DNA of 64,000 nucleotides from Pirellulaceae bacterium (GTDB taxonomy: Bacteria; Planctomycetota; Planctomycetia; Pirellulales; Pirellulaceae): assembly GCA_028280445.1 (NCBI GenBank), contig JANQLU010000106.1:1-64000 (forward strand), given 5' to 3'. A program made the position numbers and the translations under genes. How positions within the stretch are numbered: the stretch's first letter is position 1; every line of letters begins with the position of its first letter. Below the pieces are notes generated by a model that had not been told where the DNA came from, made no database searches, and saw nothing but the letters and a program-made list of their open reading frames with translations. Below, piece after piece: positions 17,523 to 26,487 of the stretch.

Positions 17523-18524
17523 TTAGAATTCGCGGGACACGACAAATTGTGTCAACGCCTGAAGCGATTCTTTGCAAGGGCCTTCTGGCAGTTCGGCCAG
17601 CAAATGAAACGCTTCGGACGCGAACTCTCGGGCAATTTCTTGAGAATACTCAATGGCTCCCGTGCTTCGCAGCAACTCAACAACCTCTAACTGATTTTCA
17701 GCTGTCGGACTGCTGAGTTTTTCAACCAATTCCAGTTTTTGCCCATCCGCCAATTGATTCAGTGCTCGAATGATTGGCAGCGTCGCTTTCTGGTTTTGCA
17801 AATCAGTTCCCAAAGTTTTTCCTGTGGTTGACGAATCACCAGTCAAGTCGAGCAAATCATCATGGATTTGAAAGGCGATGCCAATTTTTTCACCGAAACG
17901 TTCGATGCTGTCGATCGCTGATTCGTCGACTTCGGGCTGATGAAACATCGTACCCAATCGCGTCGAACACGAGATCAGTCGACCTGTTTTACCGAGGATG
18001 ATGTCGAGATATTGTTGTTGCGTCAGTTGAAAATCTTCCTGTGCATTGAGTTGCTGCAACTCACCTTCGCAAACGAGATTGGTTGCACCGCCAATCAACC
18101 GACAGGCATCGGCGGAGCCGGTTTCGCTGGTTAAATAAAAAGCGTTACTGAACAAATAATCGCCCAACAAAACGGCGGTCGGTGTGTTCCATTTTTGGTG
18201 AACGGTCGGTAAATGTCTGCGAGTATCGGCCTCGTCGAGAACGTCGTCGTGCACAAGTGTCGCCGTATGAATCATCTCGACGGCTGCTGCCAGTTTGATA
18301 TGGCGCTGATCGATATTTCCAAAACTGCCAGCAACCAGCAGCAGCAATGTCGGTCGCAACCGCTTTCCGGAAAGCATGTTTCCGTGGCTGAGCAATTGGT
18401 CAACAAACGGTACATCGCTGTTCATAAAACGACCTAGCAGCGTGATCGACTCATTCAATGAATCGACAACAGGGCGGACGATCGTTTCCAACGCAACCGG
18501 CTGTTTAGTTTGGTATATGATCAT
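17523..18524 (-). CDS. Polyprenyl diphosphate synthase
   Basis: Trans-prenyltransferase of 333 residues extending allylic diphosphates with IPP, giving chains for quinones or undecaprenyl-type carriers. It shows GKRLRPTL, the first Asp-rich motif DDVLDEADTRR (from D93) and the second IHDDLLDLTG (D222-D226), plus GKTGRL. The residues before the first motif are small (HTATLVHDD), consistent with a medium or long product, though chain length cannot be fixed from sequence. I chose ATG 18524, ten bases behind the moaC stop; the longer frame would overlap moaC by 62 bases. It is likely co-transcribed with moaC. Confidence 0.9.
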   Translation of the reverse strand: MIIYQTKQPVALETIVRPVVDSLNESITLLGRFMNSDVPFVDQLLSHGNMLSGKRLRPTLLLLVAGSFGNIDQRHIKLAAAVEMIHTATLVHDDVLDEADTRRHLPTVHQKWNTPTAVLLGDYLFSNAFYLTSETGSADACRLIGGATNLVCEGELQQLNAQEDFQLTQQQYLDIILGKTGRLISCSTRLGTMFHQPEVDESAIDSIERFGEKIGIAFQIHDDLLDLTGDSSTTGKTLGTDLQNQKATLPIIRALNQLADGQKLELVEKLSSPTAENQLEVVELLRSTGAIEYSQEIAREFASEAFHLLAELPEGPCKESLQALTQFVVSREF

Positions 18525-18534
18525 TTTGTTCCAA

Positions 18535-19026
18535 TCAGTTTTTATCATCCGATGATTCACGTACAAAATCGCCTGATTTGCCGCCCCGTTTTTCAAGCAG
18601 TTTCACGGAGTGAATGACGATCGCACGATCGATTGATTTGCACATGTCATAAATTGTCAGTGCCGCTATGCTGCAAGCGGTCAAAGCTTCCATTTCAACA
18701 CCGGTTCGACCCAGTGTTTTGACTGACGAAGTGATCTCGATGGTCGTGTCACCGACGATTTCAAAGTCGATTTTGACGCTATCAATCGGCAGCGGATGGC
18801 ACAGCGGGATCAAGTTCGAGGTTTGCTTGCATCCCATAATTCCAGCTAGCCGAGCGACCTCCAGAACATTTCCCTTGGAAACGGTTTGCTGCTGGATTGC
18901 TGCAATCGTGTCCTGGCTGCATTCCACCAGCGCCGTCGCAATCGCCGAACGAGCCGAGATGGGTTTGTCACCGACATCGACCATCCGACTATTTCCACGC
19001 TCGTCGAAATGCGTAAATTCTGGCAT
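18535..19026 (-). CDS. moaC: Cyclic pyranopterin monophosphate synthase MoaC
   Basis: Molybdenum-cofactor enzyme of 163 residues that completes cyclic pyranopterin formation after MoaA. Family signatures are all present: MVDVGDKPISARSA near residue 15, KQTSNLIPLCHPLPID, TGVEMEALTACSIAALTIYD, and the C-terminal GGKSGDF. The ATG at 19026 is preceded by AAGGAAA. moaA and the other Moco genes are not in this window. It precedes the polyprenyl synthase gene on the same strand by ten bases. Confidence 0.96.
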   Translation of the reverse strand: MPEFTHFDERGNSRMVDVGDKPISARSAIATALVECSQDTIAAIQQQTVSKGNVLEVARLAGIMGCKQTSNLIPLCHPLPIDSVKIDFEIVGDTTIEITSSVKTLGRTGVEMEALTACSIAALTIYDMCKSIDRAIVIHSVKLLEKRGGKSGDFVRESSDDKN

Positions 19027-19139
19027 TGTTGAAAATTTCCTTCACAGGTTGAAACCGAAATTGCTATCAAAGAATAACTAAAAACGTTCAGACCACTAGA
19101 GGATTGACAAAAATAAGTGTTTTGATCGGGCGGGATACT

Positions 19140-19265
19140 GTGAGCGGCATCGGGAGCGGCATCGGGAGGGCGAGGCTCCCGCCGAGCCGGTGTTGTTCGA
19201 AGCTTTAAGCGAACCTAGTGCCTCGCCGCTCACAGGATAACGCTCGGCGGGAGCCTCGCCCTCCC
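19140..19265. repeat. Composite B-C-B' repeat
   Basis: Begins with GTGAGCGGCAT (family C start), then GGGAGGGCGAGGCTCC plus CGCCGAGCC (19164-19188). A family C right arm follows (GCCTCGCCGCTCAC, about 19220-19233), and the block closes with the inverted B copy (19242-19265). The B copies form the outer arms with degenerate C pieces between and overlapping them. Confidence 0.75.
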
Positions 19266-19424
19266 AACTCCTCACTTCCGTTTGATTGGTATTGCCCAAA
19301 AAGCCGAATATCGGTTACCAATTGAAGCAGTTACAAATTAGCTTGCGGCACCCAACGCCAGCTAATCGCGATATTTGGGGAAACGATTTCTCCATCAGCA
19401 AAAATTGCAAGGAAGCAGTCGCTC

Positions 19425-21419
19425 ATGAGAAATTTATTGCGCGCCATCCGCATGGCGTTCAAATATAAATACTCACTTTTTTCTTCCCTATTTCTAGGGT
19501 TCCTGGTAGCAGCTCTCTGGGGCGCCAATATCGGCGCACTTTACCCATTTGTCGAAATCGTCTTCGAAGGAGATTCCCTGCACGGTTGGGTCGACAACCG
19601 CATCGAAGAAGCCAATGCTGCGATCGCAAAAAACGAGAAAAAAATCGAGGGGCTCCGCGATGACTACGAATCTGCGGACTCCAGCCGCCAACAAGAAATC
19701 AACCAGCGAATCAGTCGGTATGAAAAATCGATCGAAGGGGAACGCGCCAAAATTGCGTCGACGAAAGCAATTGCCCCGTATATCAAATCGTATATGCCCG
19801 ACGACGCTTTTCAAACGTTGCTGATTCTCGTTGTGTTTTTTGTTGGAGCGACATTGCTGCGCGGTGTGCTATTGATGTGCAACATGGTTTTGGTCTCCAA
19901 AGTTGGACAAAAAACGATGCTCGATCTGCAATATATGTTTTTTCGGAAAGCATTGCGGATGGAGATGTCCGAATTCGATGTCAACGGAACTGGAGACCTC
20001 GTGGGGCGAATTCGAGGAGAAACAGGGGCGATCGCTGCAACCGTGATGACGTTGTTTGGCAAGACCGTTCGTGAACCGATGAAAATGGGGATCTGTTTTG
20101 CCGGCGCGGCGTTTATCAATTGGCGATTGCTGTTATTTTCGATGCTGATTTGCCCAGCGGCATTATGGGGAATTTTGCGGATCGCCAAATTGACCAAAAA
20201 AGCCAACAAGAAAGCGGTCGAGCAATCGGCCAAACTGCTCGATCGGATGTTACAGGCCGTGACGTATTTGCGAATCGTCAAAGCGTCAAACATGGAAGAA
20301 TTCGAACAGCGTCAGTTTGAAGACAAAGCCAATTATGTTTACAAGAAATCAATGAAGATTTCGTTCTACAACGCATTAGCGCGTGTGAACAACGAAATGT
20401 TGGGGATTTCAATCATGTGCTTGTCGTTTGTGGCCAGCGGATATTTGGTGTTGACCGATTCGACGCATCTATTCGGCATACGTTTGAGCGCTGCAACGAT
20501 GAGTTTCGGAGAACTGATGTTGTTCTTTGGATTTCTGATCGGGTTTTCCGATCCGATTCGAAAAATGGCAGACGTCTACAATATGATCCAAGGCGGTGTC
20601 GTTGCGGCCGATCGTGTTTTTCCTTTGATCGATGCGGAACCCAACGTGCGAACACCTGAAAATCCGGTTGCGTTTCCTCAACGTCCACCCGAAGTTCATT
20701 TTGACCGCGTGTGTTACGCCTACCGTCCAGGAAACAACGTTCTGAAACAAACGAAATTCAAAGTGGCCGCAGGCCAGACGGTTGCGATTGTCGGTGCCAA
20801 CGGTTGCGGCAAAAGTACGTTGATCAATATGTTGCCTCGATTTTTTGATCCACAGGACGGCGCCATCCGGTTTGATGGAACGTCGATCGACGAGTTCGAT
20901 CTGCGCGAGTTGCGACAGGGGCTCGGGTATGTGACGCAACGTTCGATGTTGTTCAACGACACGGTCTTTGAAAATATTCGTTACGGTTGTCCGGATGCCA
21001 GTTTGGAACAGGTTCAGGATGCTGCTCGACAGGCGATGGCAGACGATTTTATTCGCAAAATGCCGCAAGGTTACGAAAGCATGATTGGCGAACACGGCAC
21101 CGGGTTGTCGGGAGGGCAGCAGCAGCGGCTGACGTTAGCCCGCGCTATATTGAAAGATCCCAAAGTGTTGATTCTCGACGAGGCGACGAGCCAGATTGAC
21201 CCGAAAAGTGAAAATGCGATTCACCAGGCCCTGACACGATTTGCCAAAAACCGCACGACGATTTTGATTACGCATCGAATATCGTCACTCAGTCTCGCCG
21301 ATGAAATTGTCGTGATGGACGACGGTCAGGTGATCGACCAAGGAACTCACGACGAGTTGATGTCCCGCTGCGTGATGTATCAAAAAATCCGCAATTCGCA
21401 CGTCCAGGATGCGGCGTAA
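19425..21419 (+). CDS. MsbA-like ABC exporter with an extracytoplasmic coiled-coil insert
   Basis: Fused membrane-ATPase exporter (half transporter, acts as a dimer) of 664 residues. The nucleotide-binding domain has Walker A GANGCGKST (457-465), Q-loop Q505, signature LSGGQ (561-565), Walker B VLILDE (581-586) and switch H617. The membrane domain has about six helices. Between helix 1 (about 18-44) and helix 2 (about 128-150) lies an extra charged heptad-like stretch, roughly residues 56-115, predicted coiled coil on the outer face; ordinary MsbA has only a short loop there. Lipid, polysaccharide or peptide cargo is possible. AAGGAAG precedes ATG 19425 at a longish spacing. Confidence 0.88.
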   Translation: MRNLLRAIRMAFKYKYSLFSSLFLGFLVAALWGANIGALYPFVEIVFEGDSLHGWVDNRIEEANAAIAKNEKKIEGLRDDYESADSSRQQEINQRISRYEKSIEGERAKIASTKAIAPYIKSYMPDDAFQTLLILVVFFVGATLLRGVLLMCNMVLVSKVGQKTMLDLQYMFFRKALRMEMSEFDVNGTGDLVGRIRGETGAIAATVMTLFGKTVREPMKMGICFAGAAFINWRLLLFSMLICPAALWGILRIAKLTKKANKKAVEQSAKLLDRMLQAVTYLRIVKASNMEEFEQRQFEDKANYVYKKSMKISFYNALARVNNEMLGISIMCLSFVASGYLVLTDSTHLFGIRLSAATMSFGELMLFFGFLIGFSDPIRKMADVYNMIQGGVVAADRVFPLIDAEPNVRTPENPVAFPQRPPEVHFDRVCYAYRPGNNVLKQTKFKVAAGQTVAIVGANGCGKSTLINMLPRFFDPQDGAIRFDGTSIDEFDLRELRQGLGYVTQRSMLFNDTVFENIRYGCPDASLEQVQDAARQAMADDFIRKMPQGYESMIGEHGTGLSGGQQQRLTLARAILKDPKVLILDEATSQIDPKSENAIHQALTRFAKNRTTILITHRISSLSLADEIVVMDDGQVIDQGTHDELMSRCVMYQKIRNSHVQDAA

Positions 21420-21509
21420 TTGGATCTCAAGTGGAAGCGACGTACGGACCAGGGTTTGGGTTATTCAAACAACACATGAGCCACCCATTTTATTAAAGTC
21501 TGGTTGGGA

Positions 21510-21626
21510 AATGGCTCACGCAGAGGCGCAGGGGTTTGGGAAAAACGCGATCTGGCGGTACCAATTCTTAATCTTGGTATTTAGTTAAAATCATTCTGTC
21601 TCTGCGCCTCAGCGTCCCCGCGTGAG
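21510..21626. repeat. Family D inverted pair
   Basis: GGCTCACGCAGAGGCGCAGG (from 21510) faces TCTGCGCCTCAGCGTCCCCG plus CGTGAG (to 21626) across about 70 bases. It lies between the convergent ABC exporter and gnd genes. Confidence 0.7.
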
Positions 21627-21649
21627 ATTTGAGCTAAAGGGGTCGAGAG

Positions 21650-23116
21650 TCAGACGTTGTAACTGGTCGATGAAGTTTCTCCGCCGCGTCCAGTCCAGTT
21701 GGTATGAAAATACTCTCCGGCCGCTTTGTCAATTCTTTCATAGGTATGCGCTCCAAAGAAATCGCGTTGAGCTTGGAGCAAATTCGCCGGCAACCGTTCG
21801 GTTCGATACCCGTCGTAGTAGGCCAGTGCAGCGCTCATAGCGGGCATCGGGATTCCCAAAGTGACCGCTGTTGAGATGACGCGTCGCCAAGATGCCTGTG
21901 CTTCTCGAATAGCGTTCTCAAAAAATGGATCGAACAACAAATTGATCAGGTCGGGATTGTTTGCAAAAGCGTCCCGAATGTTTTCGAGGAAAACCGATCG
22001 GATGATGCAACCTCCGCGCCACATTAGCGCGATGCCTCCGTAGTTCAGATCCCATTGATATTCGTTTGAAATCGCCCGCATGAGTTGGTAACCCTGCGCG
22101 TAAGAAATAATTTTCGAAGCGTAAAGCGCTTGTTCCAAATCATTGACCAACGATTCCGCATCGCCCTCAAATCGCGAGTTGGGCCCAGACAAAATCTTGG
22201 CAGCTTCGGTTCGTTCGGATTTCAGTGCCGACAAACACCGGGCAAATACCGCTTCGCCAATGAGTGTCAACGGCTGGCCGATATCGAGCGCCGAAATGGC
22301 AGTCCATTTACCGGTCCCTTTTTGTCCCGCCTTGTCCAAAATGAGATCGACCGTGGCTTGGCCATCGGAGTTGCGATGGGCGAGGATATCGCGTGTGATT
22401 TCAATCAGGTAGCTGTCCAACACTCCGTTGTCCCAGCGGGCGAAAACCTCGCGCATTTGATCATTGGAAAAACCGAGACCATCTTTCATCATTTGATAAG
22501 TCTCGCAGATCATTTGCATATCGCCGTATTCAATTCCGTTGTGCACCATTTTCACGAAATGACCGGCACCCCCTTTGCCAACCCAATCGCAACACGGCTC
22601 ACCTTGCTCGGTTTTGGCTGCAATGGCTTGAAATATCGGTTTGACGTGCGGCCAGGCGTCAGGGTTGCCGCCCGGCATAATGCTGGGACCAGTGAGTGCT
22701 CCTTCTTCGCCGCCGGACACACCTGTGCCGACGTAATGGATTCCTCTGGCAGCCAGTTCATCCGTGCGACGAGTACTGTCAGGGAACTGGCTGTTTCCCC
22801 CATCAATCACAATATCGCCGGCTTCGAGATGCGGCAGGAGCGATTCAATTACTGCTTCGACCGCAGCGCCCGCTTTGACCATAATCATGACTCGGCGAGG
22901 ACGTTTGAGTTGGGCGACGAGTTCTTCGATCGAATACGTCCCGACAATGGTTTTGCCAGCGGCGCGGCCGTTGACAAAGTTGTCGACTTTCGAAGTTGTT
23001 CGGTTGTAAACGGCGACTGTAAATCCGTTGTTGGCCATGTTCAGGACCAGGTTTTCACCCATCACGGCCAGTCCAATCAGGCCAATATCTGCACTGGACA
23101 AAGGCAGGCTCCTCAT
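21650..23116 (-). CDS. gnd: 6-phosphogluconate dehydrogenase, decarboxylating
   Basis: Pentose-phosphate pathway enzyme of 488 residues, full length for the long (GndA-type) class, producing ribulose 5-phosphate, CO2 and NADPH. Evidence: N-terminal GLIGLAVMGENLVLNM nucleotide-binding loop, YNRTTSKVD (NADP preference), GTGVSGGEEGALTGPSIMPG, the active-site segment GAGHFVKMVHNGIEYGDMQ, and the C-terminal tail FHTNWTGRGG. The ATG at 23116 gives a short extension before DIGLIGLAVMG. No other oxidative pentose-phosphate gene is adjacent. Confidence 0.96.
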   Translation of the reverse strand: MRSLPLSSADIGLIGLAVMGENLVLNMANNGFTVAVYNRTTSKVDNFVNGRAAGKTIVGTYSIEELVAQLKRPRRVMIMVKAGAAVEAVIESLLPHLEAGDIVIDGGNSQFPDSTRRTDELAARGIHYVGTGVSGGEEGALTGPSIMPGGNPDAWPHVKPIFQAIAAKTEQGEPCCDWVGKGGAGHFVKMVHNGIEYGDMQMICETYQMMKDGLGFSNDQMREVFARWDNGVLDSYLIEITRDILAHRNSDGQATVDLILDKAGQKGTGKWTAISALDIGQPLTLIGEAVFARCLSALKSERTEAAKILSGPNSRFEGDAESLVNDLEQALYASKIISYAQGYQLMRAISNEYQWDLNYGGIALMWRGGCIIRSVFLENIRDAFANNPDLINLLFDPFFENAIREAQASWRRVISTAVTLGIPMPAMSAALAYYDGYRTERLPANLLQAQRDFFGAHTYERIDKAAGEYFHTNWTGRGGETSSTSYNV

Positions 23117-23336
23117 TGTCTCAATTGTGTTTCTAAAACTCGATTATCGAATTGGAGTCAGCAATTGACAATGGAGGGGAACAGGACAATGAAAGTTAGA
23201 CAAAAGGGAGCGGGAGTCATTTCATGATTTGGGATGCTCGGTATCTGTGGGCAATGAGTTAAATAGCGACATGAACATTTGATTGAGGTGAAAAGACTCC
23301 CAGTACCCTTAACTTAAATCTTCACCCAGTCTGTAC

Positions 23337-23404
23337 TCAGCGCCTCTGCGTGAGGCCGATTCCATCATGTAAAAAACTCACGCGGAGGCGCGGAGACGCA
23401 GAGG
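23337..23404. repeat. Family D inverted pair
   Basis: CTCAGCGCCTCTGCGTGAG on the left and CTCACGCGGAGGCGCGGAG followed by ACGCAGAGG on the right form a loose palindrome upstream of gnd and behind the HAMP-like gene. Confidence 0.7.
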
Positions 23405-23439
23405 TTTGTGGCATTGTGTTTTGCAGACGCGGTTAGAAG

Positions 23440-23928
23440 TCAATTACCTGAACGGCCCTCTGAGTGCATTTGTACAATCGATTCTTCTTCGCGATTTTGA
23501 TTTGCGATTTGTTTTTCGAGCGATTCAATTCGTTGCGTCAGTTCGCAAAACGATTCAACCACGTCTTTCCAGTAATCTTTTTCGCGCAACGAAATTTGGA
23601 CTGATTTTCCGGTTTCTTGAAATTGTTGAAGCTCGCGTTTCAGTCGAAAAATGGGACCTGAAAATCGGTTGCTGAATCGGAGGAGGTCGTTTAAGACAAA
23701 CGGCAACATCAAAGTAAAACAAACCAGGATTGGCCAGTGATCTTCCCAAACGCTGAAAACGTCTTGAACAAAAAATTGGCCAGATCCCGCGGCGTTTTTA
23801 AACAATGCAATTGGCAATGAAACAAACAGAATTCCTGCAATCCAGTAAACGCAAATGCGGAGCAGCATTGCCTTTTGAACGCCTTGTTCGACGAGCCAAC
23901 GGGTTCTGTTTTCTGACTTTGGTTTCAT
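23440..23928 (-). CDS. Two-helix membrane protein with HAMP-like tail
   Basis: Protein of 162 residues with two membrane helices (about 20-43 and 64-86), a short outside loop, and a cytoplasmic helical part. LLRFSNRFSGPIFRLKRELQ right after helix 2 resembles the start of a HAMP linker; a coiled-coil stretch follows (ELTQRIESLEKQIANQNREE). There is no kinase, methyl-accepting or cyclase output domain, so it may be a stand-alone signal relay or partner. The Flp pilin gene lies upstream, 51 bases away on the same strand. Confidence 0.65.
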   Translation of the reverse strand: MKPKSENRTRWLVEQGVQKAMLLRICVYWIAGILFVSLPIALFKNAAGSGQFFVQDVFSVWEDHWPILVCFTLMLPFVLNDLLRFSNRFSGPIFRLKRELQQFQETGKSVQISLREKDYWKDVVESFCELTQRIESLEKQIANQNREEESIVQMHSEGRSGN

Positions 23929-23979
23929 GGGATCGCGTCGTTGTTTGGGTTTTTTTGGTTGTCGATTGGCTATTTGGCT

Positions 23980-24174
23980 TTAGGGGCCCGTATTGATGGA
24001 ATTATCGATGTCACTTGCGTTGTTACTCCAAAAATCTGAGACCCGGAAACCGACGAGTTCAACCACGCTCAAGATCGCGCCCGCAATCAACATCAGCATT
24101 ACCGCATACTCGACACTGGTTGCGGCGTCTTCTGAAGTTATCAATTTGTAAATCGCGTGGTTGCGTTTGCGCAT
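23980..24174 (-). CDS. Flp/Fap-type pilin subunit
   Basis: Protein of 64 residues with the Flp pilin core EDAATSVEYAVMLMLIAGAI, equivalent to the family pattern GATAVEYALI. The glutamate in VEY is the expected +5-type residue of the processed pilin. The C-terminus is short and polar (SDFWSNNASDIDNSINTGP). The family forms Tad pili for adhesion, but no tad ATPase, secretin or prepilin peptidase gene occurs in this window, so this is an orphan copy or its machinery is elsewhere. No strong Shine-Dalgarno sequence is visible. Confidence 0.75.
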   Translation of the reverse strand: MRKRNHAIYKLITSEDAATSVEYAVMLMLIAGAILSVVELVGFRVSDFWSNNASDIDNSINTGP

Positions 24175-24275
24175 GGATGAATTACCAAGGGGCGGATATG
24201 GTTTTCAGGTTCTAAAATGTAGGTTGCCAGCAACCGGCGTCAAGCAACCTGCGGCCTGATTTTTCGCTACGATCG

Positions 24276-25811
24276 TCAGGACAAGAATTCCGCGAGAGCG
24301 GTGTGTGCGGCGAGCAATTTCCGATACTTGGCAAACATGGCCGCGTAGACTTGTGAATTCGCGGTGTTGGGTTGATAGGACGTGCGGTTGGACGCCGATT
24401 TATCGTGCGCGAGGAATTCAGACCAGGACTCTGTCGAACCGGATATTTTTTGGAAACGATATTTCGCCAACAATGCTGCACCCCAGGCCGTACCTTCATC
24501 GGCACTGTCCAGCAGGGTTACAGGCGTTTCGAAGACATCCGCCAAAACCTGTGCAAGTTCGGGTGTTTTCGACAAACCGCCTGTCAAAACGAGTTCGGTT
24601 CTAGGATAACCTTGCTCGTCCAGAATTTGGCTGCCAATCAACAAATTAAACATCGTTGACAACAATGCCGCTTTGACGGCGTTTCCTGGTATCGCGTTTT
24701 TCGCATTCAATCCCACCAGCATCGCCGTACCGCCTCGATTGACTTCCAGTCCGGGTTCATCATCCACAAACGGCAGCGCCAGCAAACCTCCACAATCAGC
24801 TTCTGCTTCGGCGGCTTGCCGGATGATTGTTGCAAATCCATCTGTTGCGTTGGTCACCAACGCGAACATGTTAGCAACACAATTCATATAGGTTGTCCCG
24901 TTGCGCAACCAAACCATATTGATCGGTTTACCGTCGACGGCACAAAAATGATCGACCGCTTTGCTAACTCCAGTAAAGGCACGATCGCCCACCGAGTTTG
25001 CGCAGACTGACGTACCAAAACTACAGGACACCATTCCTGCCTCACCAATTAATGATCCGGCCAACGCCGCTGGCTGGTCTCCTTCGGCTGGCGCAATTGG
25101 AGTTCCGACGGGGAGCCCCAGAATTTCTGCACCTGTTTCATTCAACTGGCCGCCATCGTCACCCGCAACGCGGATGGTTGGCAGCATTTGAGCCAAATCG
25201 GTCGGCACCGATTCGCCAACAATGTCACCAAATTTTTTAAGCAACGCGTTGTCGTAATTGAGTGTGTTTTGATCGACCGGAAACATTCCCGATGCATCGC
25301 CGATTCCCAGATTCCAGCTTCCGGATAATTGGTAAGCAATCCAGCCGGAGGGAGTTGTGACATGTTTTGCCCGTTGTGCTTTTTCCGGTTGGTTACGAAT
25401 AGTCCACAGCCACCGTGCTGCCGTAATTCGCTTTGGCATTTTTACGCCAAACGCACCAGTGAGTTCGGATTCTTCAGCTTCATTGCGGCTATCACACCAA
25501 AGCCGTGCGCTGCCCAGTGATTTGCCATTTTCATCGGCCAACACTTCACCATGCATCTGGCCTGAAATTCCAATTGCCAACACTTCGATATCGGCGTGTT
25601 GACTTGGCAAACGGTTGCGCAAGTGGACCATGGATTGACGGAGGGCCTGGATCCAATCGTCGGGGTTTTGTTCATAACAACCTTCGTCGAGGCCCAAAAC
25701 CATTTCATAAGAGCCTTCGCCGATCGCAATGACATTCAACGATTCATCGGTAAAGATCGTCGAAAGGCCTTGCGTCCCAGCATCAATTCCCAAATATCCT
25801 TTGGTTGCCAT
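24276..25811 (-). CDS. xylB: Xylulokinase (FGGY family)
   Basis: Sugar kinase of 511 residues that phosphorylates D-xylulose, feeding the pentose-phosphate pathway. The N-terminal FGGY domain opens with YLGIDAGTQGLSTIF; ISGQMHGEVLAD matches the xylulokinase signature (GQMHG). The C-terminal domain has LVLTGGLSKTPELAQVLADV and ADEGTAWGAALLA. The start is ATG 25811, giving MATKGYLGIDAG; the longer frame to 25970 lacks family support. Substrate assignment within FGGY kinases is moderately sure. No xylose isomerase gene is adjacent. Confidence 0.85.
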   Translation of the reverse strand: MATKGYLGIDAGTQGLSTIFTDESLNVIAIGEGSYEMVLGLDEGCYEQNPDDWIQALRQSMVHLRNRLPSQHADIEVLAIGISGQMHGEVLADENGKSLGSARLWCDSRNEAEESELTGAFGVKMPKRITAARWLWTIRNQPEKAQRAKHVTTPSGWIAYQLSGSWNLGIGDASGMFPVDQNTLNYDNALLKKFGDIVGESVPTDLAQMLPTIRVAGDDGGQLNETGAEILGLPVGTPIAPAEGDQPAALAGSLIGEAGMVSCSFGTSVCANSVGDRAFTGVSKAVDHFCAVDGKPINMVWLRNGTTYMNCVANMFALVTNATDGFATIIRQAAEAEADCGGLLALPFVDDEPGLEVNRGGTAMLVGLNAKNAIPGNAVKAALLSTMFNLLIGSQILDEQGYPRTELVLTGGLSKTPELAQVLADVFETPVTLLDSADEGTAWGAALLAKYRFQKISGSTESWSEFLAHDKSASNRTSYQPNTANSQVYAAMFAKYRKLLAAHTALAEFLS

Positions 25812-25841
25812 TTTGAGTATCCGTTGGTGTGATATTGGTTG

Positions 25842-25944
25842 AGTGCCACTGGCTCTGCCAGTGCTTTGGTTGAATTGTGGTTGCTCAATTAAACAAAATA
25901 AAAAACGAATTGATGGGCAATCACTGGCTGGGGCCAGTGGCACC
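25842..25944. repeat. Family H inverted pair
   Basis: GAGTGCCACTGGCTCTGCCA (25841-25860, continuing GTG) is matched in inverse by CACTGGCTGGGGCCAGTGGC (from 25922). It lies upstream of xylB, inside the region that should hold its promoter. Confidence 0.7.
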
Positions 25945-26043
25945 CAATTGTGCTCGTAAGATTCGCGCATGTGATTGTATTAACACAAACTCCTCACTAG
26001 TGAATTTTGCCAAAATCAACCGGCGATTGGAATTGAGCGCAAC

Positions 26044-26072
26044 AAAAAAGCCAGGCATTTTTTGCCTGGCTT
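26044..26072 (-). terminator. Intrinsic terminator of the VOC gene
   Basis: On the minus strand AAGCCAGGCA and TGCCTGGCTT form a perfect 10-bp stem with loop AAAAA and a run of T after it. It sits about 20 bases past the stop codon of the VOC gene. Confidence 0.92.
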
Positions 26073-26091
26073 GATTCAACGGTGACAGGAA

Positions 26092-26487
26092 TTAACCGCC
26101 GCCTTGCAACGATTGCCAAAGTCCAATGATGTTGTCTTCCGGATCTTTGACTTGGGCGTAAATTCCCATGTCGCCGACTGGAACAGGTCCCAAAATGTTT
26201 TGACCGCCTGCGGCTTCGACGTCCTGAATTCTTTGTTCACACGACTCGACTTCGATAACGATCAGCGGTGATTTGGATGGACCATCGTCGTTGCGAGGAT
26301 AAGTACCACCGTTGATGCCGCCTGAATTTTTGATTTTAAATTGTTCGTCAACTTCCGTGGTGATGGCGAACGTATAAGGCATATCGCCAGGGGCATCCAT
26401 AAATTGCCAGCCGAACACTCCTGAATAAAACTCTTCCATCCGCGCCTTATCTTCATAAGGGACTTCGAAGTGACAAACGCGATCCAT
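26092..26487 (-). CDS. VOC (glyoxalase/bleomycin-resistance fold) protein
   Basis: Cytoplasmic protein of 131 residues with two beta-alpha-beta-beta-beta modules: VCHFEVPYEDKARMEEFYSG then FGWQF in the first half, and PLIVIEVESCEQRIQDVEAA then VKDPEDNIIGLWQ in the second. The VOC family includes many metal-dependent enzymes and binding proteins; this subgroup has no assigned reaction that I know. AGGAG lies six to seven bases before the ATG at 26487. An intrinsic terminator follows, so it is probably a one-gene unit. Confidence 0.85.
   Translation of the reverse strand: MDRVCHFEVPYEDKARMEEFYSGVFGWQFMDAPGDMPYTFAITTEVDEQFKIKNSGGINGGTYPRNDDGPSKSPLIVIEVESCEQRIQDVEAAGGQNILGPVPVGDMGIYAQVKDPEDNIIGLWQSLQGGG

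Noticed and set aside
22085..23227. 380-codon plus-strand frame opposite gnd
   Set aside because: It is the antisense shadow of the 6-phosphogluconate dehydrogenase gene and has no recognisable domain.
24220..24260. GGTTGCCAGCAACC and AGCAACCTGC near the xylB end as a terminator
   Set aside because: The stem is short and imperfect and lacks a clear T-run.
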